Shown one piece after another: positions 32,319 to 40,644 of a DNA stretch of 53,831 bases (the first letter of the stretch is position 1; every line of letters begins with the position of its first letter). Source of the DNA: Candidatus Kaiserbacteria bacterium (GTDB lineage: Bacteria; Patescibacteriota; Minisyncoccia; Phycocordibacterales; JABAAK01). The position numbers and the translations under genes are program-made. Under the pieces are notes generated by a model. It was given only the letters and a program-made list of their open reading frames with translations, did not search any database and had not been told where the DNA came from. The DNA is taken from the NCBI GenBank assembly GCA_026713605.1, contig JAPOOC010000004.1, positions 1 through 53,831 on the forward strand. Reading direction: 5' to 3'.

Positions 32319-32346
32319 GGCGCGCCTTATACGGCGCGCCATTTTT
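32319..32346 (+). terminator. intrinsic terminator of unit D
   Basis: Two GGCGCGCC copies (32319-32326, 32333-32340) pair across TTATAC and are followed by ATTTTTA. Confidence 0.85.
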
Positions 32347-32425
32347 ATACACAGAAAAACAAAGCAAACACAAGAAAAGCACCGTTTGCACAGGGCAAGA
32401 ACAGTGTGCTACTATATATACCATT

Positions 32426-33214
32426 ATGGCAAACAACAAAGACATCGCCCAAGAGATAGAACGGGTTGGGGGGCACTACGCCGTAACAAATCGGTACCGG
32501 CACCCGTCTTTGGGATCTATGATTGAAGGGAAGAAAGGCAATCAAGCAGTTTTTTCTCTTGAAAAAGTAACAGATCTGCTGGAAAAAACACTTGCCTTTG
32601 TTGAAGAGTGTGGTAAAAAAGGACACATCATACTGTTTGTTGCCACGCGCCAGGAGACGGTTGACTTAGTAAAGCAGACAGCAGAAAACCTCTCACTACC
32701 GTACATGCTCAATCGCTGGATCGGCGGCACCCTATCAAACTTCACCAACATCAAGGGGCGAATCAACAAAATGAGCACTATGCAGAAAGAAAAGGAGGAG
32801 GGCGCATGGACAAAGTACACAAAGAAAGAGAAGGTGCTATTAAATCGAGAGCTGGCAAAACTGGAAAACCGATTCACTGGCATCGCGGCATTGACTGAGT
32901 TGCCAAAGGCAATATTTATACTTGACACCCGAAAGGAAAGCATAGCGGTAAAGGAGGCAAACGGTGCGAAGGTGCCGGTCATCGGGTTTTCTACCGCCAA
33001 TGCGGATATACACCGCATACAACACCCTATCATAGCGAACATACACTCACGGCAAGCGGTCACCTACATTCTCAGCTTGGTTGAGGAGGCGTACAAGAAA
33101 GGGGCGAGCAACAAAGAAAAAGAGGTACCGCCTGCCGACAGCAAAAAGACAGATGGTGGAAATAGCGGTATGAGTCAGGAAAAAGCAGGTACTATACCTA
33201 CTAAACAGGTATAA
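32426..33214 (+). CDS. rpsB: 30S ribosomal protein S2
   Basis: A 262-aa protein that joins late in small-subunit assembly. GGHYAVTNRYRHPSLGSMIEGKKGNQAVFSLEKV, FVATRQETVDL, LPYMLNRWIGGTLSNFTNI and AIFILDTRKESIAVKEANGAKVPVIGFSTANADI match the family. The last 40 residues are a charged low-complexity tail. A TACTAT/TATATA box just upstream suggests a very short leader. Paired with tsf 2 bp downstream. Confidence 0.96.
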   Translation: MANNKDIAQEIERVGGHYAVTNRYRHPSLGSMIEGKKGNQAVFSLEKVTDLLEKTLAFVEECGKKGHIILFVATRQETVDLVKQTAENLSLPYMLNRWIGGTLSNFTNIKGRINKMSTMQKEKEEGAWTKYTKKEKVLLNRELAKLENRFTGIAALTELPKAIFILDTRKESIAVKEANGAKVPVIGFSTANADIHRIQHPIIANIHSRQAVTYILSLVEEAYKKGASNKEKEVPPADSKKTDGGNSGMSQEKAGTIPTKQV

Positions 33215-33216
33215 CT

Positions 33217-33798
33217 ATGGCAGACATAGCAACTATAAAGAAACTCAGAGATGAGACCGGACACGCAATAGCAAAGTGCAAGGAGGCGCTAGAGGAGTCG
33301 GGTGGTGATATGGAAAAAGCACGAGAAGTACTAAGAGAGAAAGGCGCACTTGCCGCCCAAAAGAAAGCAGATCGTGACCTCGGGTCAGGGGTAGTGCAGT
33401 CGTACATACACACCACAAATCGTATCGGCACAATGGTTGAGTTGCTATGTGAAACTGACTTTGTCGCGCGTAACGAGGAGTTCGTTACGCTTGCGCGGGA
33501 TATTGCCATGCACTGCGCCGCGTTTCAACCGCAATACCTCGCGCGGGATAGCATGCCTGCGGAGGTCTTGGAGCAGATAACGGCTGAGTTGCAGGAGGGA
33601 GCAGATGCCGACAAGCCAGCCGAGGTGCGAGAAAAGATCGTGCAAGGTATGCTTGATGCGAAACTAAAGGAGGTCGTACTGCTGGAACAAGCATTTGTAA
33701 AAGATGACTCCCGAACCATCACACAATTGATTGAAGAGGCGGTGCAAAAGTTCGGTGAGCGCGTAGAGGTCGGTCGGTTCGTGGTTTGGGTGCTATAG
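33217..33798 (+). CDS. tsf: elongation factor Ts
   Basis: Nucleotide exchange factor for EF-Tu. The N-terminal domain reads IKKLRDETGHAIAKCKEALEESGGDMEKA, followed by KKADRDLGSGVVQSY and the key CETDFVARNEEFVTLARDIAMH. The C-terminal part ends FGERVEVGRFVVWVL. At 193 aa it is the short form with one of the two core subdomains reduced, compared with about 280 aa in E. coli. Confidence 0.96.
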   Translation: MADIATIKKLRDETGHAIAKCKEALEESGGDMEKAREVLREKGALAAQKKADRDLGSGVVQSYIHTTNRIGTMVELLCETDFVARNEEFVTLARDIAMHCAAFQPQYLARDSMPAEVLEQITAELQEGADADKPAEVREKIVQGMLDAKLKEVVLLEQAFVKDDSRTITQLIEEAVQKFGERVEVGRFVVWVL

Positions 33799-33817
33799 GT
33801 GAGGGTATACTGTGGAT

Positions 33818-34312
33818 ATGGATACCGCTGAGATCATCGCCTACTCCTTTTTTGTAACAGCAGGGGTAACCACCCTATACCTGATACTCCTCGCAATAGA
33901 AACAAAAAGAGGAATTCGACTCGGAAGAAAGTTTCGGCAGTATATGGATCAAAAAGTGACCACGGTCGCAAAACGGCTGGGGAAAAATGCCACCTTGGTC
34001 AACACGCTCTATGAGCGAGGGGTTGATGAGGTTGAAAAAGACCTGATTGATCCGGTCGCTAAGCCGATTATAGAAACGCAGCACCAATATACAAAACTAA
34101 AAACCGGTGAGCGGGAAATTGTGTACACCGGGAAAAGAGGGGTATCACCGCACTTGCAGAAGATAGTGGATCTCCATAAAAAAAGCAAGAAAAAGAAACG
34201 GCGAAGAAAGAAAAAGCGAAAAGGAGAAAAGCAGCTCCAGCCACAAAAACAACCAGCGCAGCCGGAACAATCGCCGGAAGGCGAAGAAAGCAAGCGGCAT
34301 GATGAGCAGTAG
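33818..34312 (+). CDS. hypothetical membrane protein with basic tail, 164 aa
   Basis: I do not recognise this protein. One N-terminal TM helix (IIAYSFFVTAGVTTLYLILLAI) is followed by a helical cytoplasmic region (KRLGKNATLVNTLYERGVDEVEKDLIDPVAKPI) and a very basic tract (KKSKKKKRRRKKKRKGEK). The end is Gln/Pro/Glu-rich. A TATACT box at 33806 lies 6 bases before the ATG at 33818; a GTG two codons earlier is also possible. It overlaps mpg by 14 bp. Poly-Lys/Arg tails on membrane proteins may bind nucleic acid or acidic lipids. Confidence 0.7.
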   Translation: MDTAEIIAYSFFVTAGVTTLYLILLAIETKRGIRLGRKFRQYMDQKVTTVAKRLGKNATLVNTLYERGVDEVEKDLIDPVAKPIIETQHQYTKLKTGEREIVYTGKRGVSPHLQKIVDLHKKSKKKKRRRKKKRKGEKQLQPQKQPAQPEQSPEGEESKRHDEQ

Positions 34313-34889
34313 AATACCCAAAACATTTTTTGCGGTGCCAACCGTGCAACTGGCGAAAGATCTGTTGGGGTGTGTGCTCATGCGGGAAACGGAGACAGGA
34401 CGGATGGCAGGCACCATCGTTGAGACCGAAGCGTACACCGAAGACGACGCGGCATCCCATTCGTTTGGGGGCAGGCGGACGAAACGAAACGCAATGATGT
34501 TTGCAAGTGCCGGACATGCGTATGTCTATGTGTCGTACGGTATACACCACTGTTTAAACATCGTCTCAGAGAGTATGGGGCAGGGGTGCGCGGTATTAAT
34601 CCGAGCAGTGATGCCAACAGAGGGCATCGCACAAATGCGAAAAAATCGTGGCGATGTGTCGGACACGCTACTGACAAACGGTCCGGGCAAGTTGTGTCAG
34701 GCATTTGGGATTACCGGAGAACACAATGGCATTGACATGACGGACGCGGGGTCACCGCTGTATGTAGTACCAAGAGAAGAAAAAGCAATAAGCATCAGAG
34801 CAACGCCAAGGATTGGCATCACAAAAGCAAAAAGCAAAAAATATCGATTTTTACGCAAAGAGCAACCACACAACCGACCAAGCCACTGA
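34299..34889 (+). CDS. mpg: DNA-3-methyladenine glycosylase (AAG/MPG type)
   Basis: Removes alkylated and deaminated purines in base excision repair. The 196-aa protein matches the AAG fold: PTVQLAKDLLGCVLMRE, TIVETEAYTEDDAASHSFGG (catalytic Glu in VETEAY), RTKRNAMMFASAGHAYVYVSYGIHHCLNIV, and LLTNGPGKLCQAFGI. The ATG at 34299 or 34302 can be used. It overlaps the end of the preceding gene, so both are probably one transcript. Confidence 0.93.
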   Translation: MMSSRIPKTFFAVPTVQLAKDLLGCVLMRETETGRMAGTIVETEAYTEDDAASHSFGGRRTKRNAMMFASAGHAYVYVSYGIHHCLNIVSESMGQGCAVLIRAVMPTEGIAQMRKNRGDVSDTLLTNGPGKLCQAFGITGEHNGIDMTDAGSPLYVVPREEKAISIRATPRIGITKAKSKKYRFLRKEQPHNRPSH

Positions 34890-34910
34890 AAATGCTGTAC
34901 CATAGATACT

Positions 34911-35492
34911 ATGCACAGGTTTATTGCATTAGATGTAGAGTCAACAGGGGTAGATTTTTGTTCGTCGCAGGTTATTCAGTGTGGGGCAATATTTTTAGAT
35001 GAAAAAATGCAAGCAGTCGGTTCGCGGGAGTGGGATATTAAGTACATATCAGAAAAGTTTTCGTGGGACGCCGATGCCGAAGAGGTACACGGCATCAGTA
35101 TGGAGCAGGCAAAGACACACGGAGTCGCGCCAGAAGTTTTCTTAAAAGAATTTGAGCAGGAAATTGTGAAACGGTATGGTATCAGTGAGGACATTGAGCT
35201 ACATATTGTCGCCGCAAACGCTCATTTTGATTATTTAATGCTACAGCGACTATGGGATGCCTACCGATCTGACACCGCGCTACCCCTGTCAAGACGGATG
35301 ATGGACATCACCGCGCTAGCATTGGCAGCACTGGGAGTAGCGGGGATGAGTACCACACTTGAGGTGCTGGGGATTGAAGAAGAGGAGAACAAGCGGCACT
35401 CAGCACTATACGATGCAGAACTGCACCTGCAAGTATTTCGCGCATTATTAGGAGTGCTACAGCAGGAGGGAGTATCACTTGTACTCAAATAA
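34911..35492 (+). CDS. DnaQ-like 3'-5' exonuclease (DEDDh)
   Basis: A 193-aa exonuclease. Exo I is FIALDVESTG (the usual DxET is DVES here), Exo II ANAHFDYLMLQ (Asp), and Exo III HSALYDAELHLQVF (His and Asp). It also has EVHGISMEQ, as in Pol III epsilon chains. It could be a free proofreading subunit or a repair/RNA nuclease; no polymerase domain is attached. The serine in place of threonine in Exo I should still allow metal binding because both acids remain. Confidence 0.85.
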   Translation: MHRFIALDVESTGVDFCSSQVIQCGAIFLDEKMQAVGSREWDIKYISEKFSWDADAEEVHGISMEQAKTHGVAPEVFLKEFEQEIVKRYGISEDIELHIVAANAHFDYLMLQRLWDAYRSDTALPLSRRMMDITALALAALGVAGMSTTLEVLGIEEEENKRHSALYDAELHLQVFRALLGVLQQEGVSLVLK

Positions 35493-35558
35493 TCGTACAA
35501 ACTTTTCGCGGAACACACGACACGCCCTGCCAGCGCATCGGCAGGAGCGACGCATAGG

Positions 35559-35567
35559 TGGTATACT
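35559..35567 (+). promoter_or_regulatory. extended -10 of trpS
   Basis: TGGTATACT ends 9 bases before the trpS ATG; same arrangement as at rpsP. Confidence 0.55.
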
Positions 35568-35576
35568 GATAAGAGT

Positions 35577-36578
35577 ATGGGTACAAAGCGGATTTTGACA
35601 GGACTACAGCCGACAGGAGCGCTACACATAGGAAACTACTTTGGGGCAGTGCGACAGATGGTGGAGCTGCAAGAGGTAGGAGAACTCTACTTCTTTATTG
35701 CCGACCTGCACGCACTGACGGACTTAAGTGATGAGCGGACGCAACAGAGCAGCGCGCAACGGCAGGAGAACAGCCGACACCTGCTTGCAGCGAGCATTGC
35801 ACTGGGAATAGATCCAAAAAGAACAATCGTATATCGGCAATCAGATTTCCCGCAAATAACCGAATTAATGTGGATCATCAGCTGCATGCTCAAGCATACC
35901 TTTTTAACAACCGGGCATGCGTACAAGGACGCAGTGCAAGAGCAACAAGATGTCGGGCTGGGAGTATTTTTGTATCCCGCTCTCATGGCGGCAGACATAT
36001 TAATTGCCAACGCCGAGATAGTGCCGGTAGGACAAGATCAAGCACAGCATGTAGAGCTAACTCGGGAGATGGCACGCAAGTTTAACCACATCGCCGGCGA
36101 AGCATACTTCACAGAGCCACAAGAGCAGATACAACAGGCAGTTGCAGTCATTCCCGGTCTTGATGGTAAGAAAATGAGCAAGTCAAAAGGGAACACGCTA
36201 CCAATTTTTGCTGACGAAGAGGTGTTGCGCAAGCAGATAATGAGCATCGTAACCGACTCAACGCCACAAGGCGAGCCGATTAATCCAGAGACCTGTTTGC
36301 CATGCGTATATCTTGAGAAGATAATGCCACAGGAAGAGTACGGCACGATAGCAAACCGCTGCACAACTGGGAACATTTCGTACAAAGAGTTAAAGGAGCT
36401 TCTGGTGGAGCAGTACGGTAGGTATTTTAAGGATGCGCGGGAGCAGTATGAAAAACTAATTGATGACAAAAAGCATCTTGAAAAAGTACTGGAACGCAAC
36501 AGAAAACACTTGGACGCCCATTTTACAAAACAACTCACAAAGGTAAAACAGGTACTTGGTGTTTTGTCCGGATCATAA
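35577..36578 (+). CDS. trpS: tryptophanyl-tRNA synthetase
   Basis: Charges tRNA-Trp. The 333-aa class I enzyme shows RILTGLQPTGALHIGNYFGA (HIGH as HIGN), FFIADLHALTDL, VPVGQDQAQHVELTREMARKFN and the KMSKS loop LDGKKMSKSKGNTLPIF. Length is normal. It has its own extended -10 promoter 9 bases before the ATG, with no Shine-Dalgarno. Confidence 0.97.
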   Translation: MGTKRILTGLQPTGALHIGNYFGAVRQMVELQEVGELYFFIADLHALTDLSDERTQQSSAQRQENSRHLLAASIALGIDPKRTIVYRQSDFPQITELMWIISCMLKHTFLTTGHAYKDAVQEQQDVGLGVFLYPALMAADILIANAEIVPVGQDQAQHVELTREMARKFNHIAGEAYFTEPQEQIQQAVAVIPGLDGKKMSKSKGNTLPIFADEEVLRKQIMSIVTDSTPQGEPINPETCLPCVYLEKIMPQEEYGTIANRCTTGNISYKELKELLVEQYGRYFKDAREQYEKLIDDKKHLEKVLERNRKHLDAHFTKQLTKVKQVLGVLSGS

Positions 36579-36667
36579 GATCAGCGACAGTGTTTTTATG
36601 CTTCGCGCAGTAATGTTATGCCAATCACACTTGCCAAACAGGACTGTTGGGGGTATAGTTATACATA

Positions 36668-37222
36668 ATGGCAGCAAAAAAGAAAAAGGAAGACGCTAAG
36701 GAGGAGGTGGTATTTGAAGATGTCGCTGAGGCTACAAATGGTGCACTTGAGAAAGCAAAAAAAGCACTAAAAGCGTGTGAGAAAGAGCGAAAAGAGTACC
36801 TTGACGGGTGGAAGCGAGCAAAAGCAGACGCACTGAACGAAAAAAAACGACAAAAAGAGGTGTTGGAGCGAGAACGAAGCATAGCATTGCAGGGATGTGT
36901 TATGACCATATTGCCGATGATAGATTCCATTCGCGCCGCACTCAGTCAGGCATCGGATACCGCGGCAGCACAGTCAGGGGTGAAGCAGATACATACCCAG
37001 TGCCTACGGTCGTTTTCTGACCTTGGCGTAACCCTCATTGACACAGTCGGAGAGCCGTTTGACCCACTCCGACACCAATCAGTTGGAGAGCAAGAGGTTG
37101 CAGACAAAAAAAAGAGCGGCACAGTGACTGAGGTGATGCGAGCAGGGGCAACCGTCGGTGATACGGTCATTCGCCCCGCAATGGTGTCTGTTGGGGTTTG
37201 TGCAAAAGATGTGGATAAGTAG
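36668..37222 (+). CDS. grpE: nucleotide exchange factor GrpE
   Basis: Nucleotide exchange factor of the DnaK chaperone. After an acidic N-terminus (KEDAKEEVVFEDVAE) there is a long coiled-coil helix (EYLDGWKRAKADALNEKKRQ, family YLR.xADFeNyrkR pattern), and then IALQGCVMTILPMIDSIRAAL, GVTLIDTVGEPFDPLRHQSV and VTEVMRAGATVGDTVIRPAMVSV for the C-terminal beta domain. 184 aa. Neither dnaK nor dnaJ is adjacent. A TATAGT box lies just before the ATG. Confidence 0.95.
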   Translation: MAAKKKKEDAKEEVVFEDVAEATNGALEKAKKALKACEKERKEYLDGWKRAKADALNEKKRQKEVLERERSIALQGCVMTILPMIDSIRAALSQASDTAAAQSGVKQIHTQCLRSFSDLGVTLIDTVGEPFDPLRHQSVGEQEVADKKKSGTVTEVMRAGATVGDTVIRPAMVSVGVCAKDVDK

Positions 37223-37224
37223 GG

Positions 37225-37254
37225 TTGACAAAAATACAAGGTTCCTGCTATCCT
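37225..37254 (+). promoter_or_regulatory. promoter of rpoB-rpoC
   Basis: TTGACA (37225), 18 bases, TATCCT (37249). It gives a leader of about 130 bases before rpoB. The leader holds GGGTCTGT twice (37290-37297, 37349-37356). Confidence 0.6.
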
Positions 37255-37392
37255 GCTGTACATTAAAGCACGGTGTGTATTTTGCTACGGGTCTGTCTGT
37301 TCTGTGTGCTTAAATGTGATGAGGTTCAAGCATAGCATCCTAACGCCTGGGTCTGTGTTTGATTGTGTTATACACCTACCAACATAATCAGG

Positions 37393-40300
37393 ATGAGCGA
37401 GCCACGGACAAAAAAAACTTTTTCACAGTACAAATGGTCCCCACTACCACTGGGGGGCATTATTGATTTTCAAAAAGAATCATACGATAAGTTTTTAGAA
37501 GAAGACATCCCGGCTCTTTTCAAAGAATTTTTCCCAATAGCAGATTCAAAAGAGCGATTCTTCATAACCTTTATTTCACACAAGTTAGAAGAGCCACGGT
37601 TAACACCTGCAGACGCAAGAGAGCAGTTTGCCAGTTACACTGCCCCACTTCGCGTTTTATTGCAATTAGAGAATAAGGTAACGAAAAAAATACGGGAAGA
37701 AGAGGTGCTGTTAGGCGATGTGCCGATTATGACACCGCAGCGATCGTTTGTGGTCAACGGTATAGACCGCACCATTGTCGCGCAGTTGGTGCGCGCACAG
37801 GGAGTGCGGTTTTTCAAAGAATTACGCGGAAAATCCGGCTTCACTTTTGGTGCGCAGGTGATTCCACAGAAAGGGAGAGGCATGTGGGTGATATTTGAGA
37901 GTAATGTGAGCGGCAATATCTATGTGCGTGTTGATCAAGGGGCGCGGAAAATCCCGGTTACCACCTTTATCAGAGCGTTTGGACCAGAAACACCCGAGCA
38001 AGTGCTGAAACTCTTTGACGACGACCCAAAGACACAAGAGATAGTGAAAAAAACCTTTGCTGTTGACACTGCCACGACCATGGACGAGGTGTGGACATCA
38101 TTCTATCGAACAATGCGTTCAGGTAATGTGGCAAGTCCAGATCGGGCAAAGCAGATTATCCAGTCACGATTTACCCCTGAGTGGTATGATATGGGCGAGT
38201 TAGGACGACTGAATTTCAACAGGCGGTTCAACCTACCAACAGACGGCGCAGCAAAAAAGCAGCGAGTGCTGACACTGGATGACATTGTGTTGATCACAAA
38301 AGAAATTGTTCGCCTGAACAACACGCCAGATGCACAAGGAGATGACATTGACCACCTCGGATCAAGGAGGGTACGGTCAGTAGGAGAGTTGGTGTATGAA
38401 TCCGCCCGAACTGGCTTTATGCGTATTCGCAAGAATGTCCGGGATAAAATGCTTACCATTGATCCAAAACTATTTGATTCACCAACCAGCGTGTTGAACT
38501 TGCGCACTTTTCAGTCAACAATTCACGGTTTTTTCAATACAAATGAGCTTTCACAGCCGTTAAAGCAGCAAAATGTGCTAGACGAGATAGAGCATCTGCG
38601 CACGATTTCTGCACTGGGCGCTGGCGGTGTAGCACGAGAGCATGCGAGTGTATCAGTACGCGACATCCACCAGACACACTATGGACGCATCTGTCCGCTG
38701 CACTCACCAGAAGGGGCAAACATCGGCCTCGTGCTGCACATGGCACTCTATGCGCGTATCAATAAGTATGGTTTGTTAGAGTGTCCTTACTTTAAAGTAA
38801 AGGACGGAAGGATAACCGATGAGGCAGTGTACTGTACCGCGGACGAAGAGGAGCGATACCGTATAGCCGGTGCCGATATTGAGATTGATGAGCAAAACAA
38901 AATAACACAGGAGTCAGTGCTGGTGCGATATCAAGGGCAATATGAGCGGGTTGGTCCGGAGCAAATTGACTATATTGATGTCGCAACCGGACAAATTTTA
39001 TCAGTCGCCTCAACGCTGATACCGTTTGCACACAACACACTGCCAGTGCGTGCTGCAACCGGAACCCGTATGCAACGACAAGCAATCCCATGCCTTCGAC
39101 CAGAGCCACCGCTCGTATCCACTGGGTATGAGCAAGAGTTCGCCAAGGCATCAGGGAGGGTGGTAATCGCTGAGGAGTCCGGTGAAGTCACAAGCGCTGA
39201 TTCAAAACATATCAGTATCAAAACAAGCAAAGGAGTGAAACGGCATGACCTTGAGGTGTTCACACTGGCTGGTTCTGCGTATTCATTTGCCAACCACCAA
39301 CGACCAATTGTGTCGCCGGGAGACAAGATAAAAAAAGGTGCGGTTATTGCGGACACCGCATCAACGGCAAACGGCGATTTGTCAATCGGAAAAAATCTAC
39401 GAGTCGCCTTTTTGCCGTATGATGGCGGCACTTTTGAAGATGCAATTATCATTTCTGAACGACTGGTGCGGGATGATGTGCTAACCTCAACACAGGTGAA
39501 AGAGCATGTCGCCGAGGTTCGTGAGACAAAACTGGGGTTGGATGTTATGACATCAGATATACCGAATGTCGCGGAACGAAAATTGAGAAACCTTGACGCT
39601 GAAGGAGTTATTCGAGTGGGGTCTGATGTGGTGCCGGGCGACATTTTAGTCGGTAAATTAACACCGCGCGGAGAAACACAGGTGTCCGCGGAAGAGCGAC
39701 TGCTACAGTCCATTTTCGGTGACAAAGCGAAGGATATGCGGGACACATCCAAGACATTGCCGCCAGGAGAGAGTGGGAAGGTGGTATCAGTGCAGGTACG
39801 CGACCGAGACACAGAACACATCGCCGACACCAGTATTTTGAAACAGATTCGTATTGTCATCGCTGACCTGCGTCGTATTTGTGTTGGCGACAAGCTGGCA
39901 AACCGCTACGGAAACAAAGGAGTGATATCACGCATTGCACCCATTGAGGACATGCCGTTCACGAAAGACGGGGAGCCGGTCGACATTATCTTGTCTGCCC
40001 TGGGTGTTCCATCTCGTAAGAACCTCGGACAAATTTTAGAAATGCACACCGGACTAGCAGCACACGCACTAAACTACCAGGCGGTCATACCACCAATGAC
40101 ATCAGTAACAGAGGAGGAGTTAGAAGAGGAGTTACAAAAAGCAGGACACGCAAAAACCGGTCAAGTCGCATTATACGACGGCAAAACCGGAGAAAAATTT
40201 TCTGGAGATGTGTCAGTTGGCTGGATATACACGATGAAGTTAGAACATATGGTGCAGGATAAAATACACGCCCGATCAACGGGGCGATATTCACTGATTA

Positions 40301-40638
40301 CCCAGCAGCCACCAGGCGGACGAGCGCGGTTCGGTGGTGGGCGATTGGGAGAGATGGAAGTATGGGCGCTGCTCGGACACGGCGCTGCGTATACGCTGCG
40401 TGAAATGCTGACCATCAAGTCCGACGATGTGCAGGGGCGGAACGCTGCATATAACGCAATTATCCACAACGAGCCGGTTACACAAATGGGAACACCGGCA
40501 GCATTCAATGTTTTGCTGTATTACCTGCGGGGACTCGGACTGAATGTAAATCTGGAGATCCCAGACAGAGACGAGCCGAAGGAGGAAGATGAAGAGCGAC
40601 GAAAAAAGCACGCAAGAAGAAAGATAAATACGAAGTAA
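37393..40638 (+). CDS. rpoB: RNA polymerase beta subunit
   Basis: The 1081-aa beta subunit. Typical blocks are SQYKWSPLPLGGIIDFQKESY at the start, PIMTPQRSFVVNGIDRTIVAQL, GRICPLHSPEGANIGLV, IAFLPYDGGTFEDAIIISERL-like, DKLANRYGNKGVISRIAPIEDMPF (catalytic-site lysine region), GGRARFGGGRLGEMEVWALLGHGAAYTLREML. It is compact and lacks the large lineage inserts of E. coli. The ATG at 37393 is chosen because MSEPRTKKTFSQY fits and TCAGG lies close upstream. rpoC follows after 6 bp. Confidence 0.98.
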   Translation: MSEPRTKKTFSQYKWSPLPLGGIIDFQKESYDKFLEEDIPALFKEFFPIADSKERFFITFISHKLEEPRLTPADAREQFASYTAPLRVLLQLENKVTKKIREEEVLLGDVPIMTPQRSFVVNGIDRTIVAQLVRAQGVRFFKELRGKSGFTFGAQVIPQKGRGMWVIFESNVSGNIYVRVDQGARKIPVTTFIRAFGPETPEQVLKLFDDDPKTQEIVKKTFAVDTATTMDEVWTSFYRTMRSGNVASPDRAKQIIQSRFTPEWYDMGELGRLNFNRRFNLPTDGAAKKQRVLTLDDIVLITKEIVRLNNTPDAQGDDIDHLGSRRVRSVGELVYESARTGFMRIRKNVRDKMLTIDPKLFDSPTSVLNLRTFQSTIHGFFNTNELSQPLKQQNVLDEIEHLRTISALGAGGVAREHASVSVRDIHQTHYGRICPLHSPEGANIGLVLHMALYARINKYGLLECPYFKVKDGRITDEAVYCTADEEERYRIAGADIEIDEQNKITQESVLVRYQGQYERVGPEQIDYIDVATGQILSVASTLIPFAHNTLPVRAATGTRMQRQAIPCLRPEPPLVSTGYEQEFAKASGRVVIAEESGEVTSADSKHISIKTSKGVKRHDLEVFTLAGSAYSFANHQRPIVSPGDKIKKGAVIADTASTANGDLSIGKNLRVAFLPYDGGTFEDAIIISERLVRDDVLTSTQVKEHVAEVRETKLGLDVMTSDIPNVAERKLRNLDAEGVIRVGSDVVPGDILVGKLTPRGETQVSAEERLLQSIFGDKAKDMRDTSKTLPPGESGKVVSVQVRDRDTEHIADTSILKQIRIVIADLRRICVGDKLANRYGNKGVISRIAPIEDMPFTKDGEPVDIILSALGVPSRKNLGQILEMHTGLAAHALNYQAVIPPMTSVTEEELEEELQKAGHAKTGQVALYDGKTGEKFSGDVSVGWIYTMKLEHMVQDKIHARSTGRYSLITQQPPGGRARFGGGRLGEMEVWALLGHGAAYTLREMLTIKSDDVQGRNAAYNAIIHNEPVTQMGTPAAFNVLLYYLRGLGLNVNLEIPDRDEPKEEDEERRKKHARRKINTK

Positions 40639-40644
40639 CATACT

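Noticed and set aside
5808-32346. Integron gene cassettes for the hairpin units
   Set aside because: The hairpins lie at the 5' side of each gene, arms differ between units, no attC-type conserved core sites or integrase are seen, and each unit has its own promoter.
38970-39893. 307-codon minus-strand reading frame inside rpoB
   Set aside because: An antisense shadow of conserved rpoB sequence.
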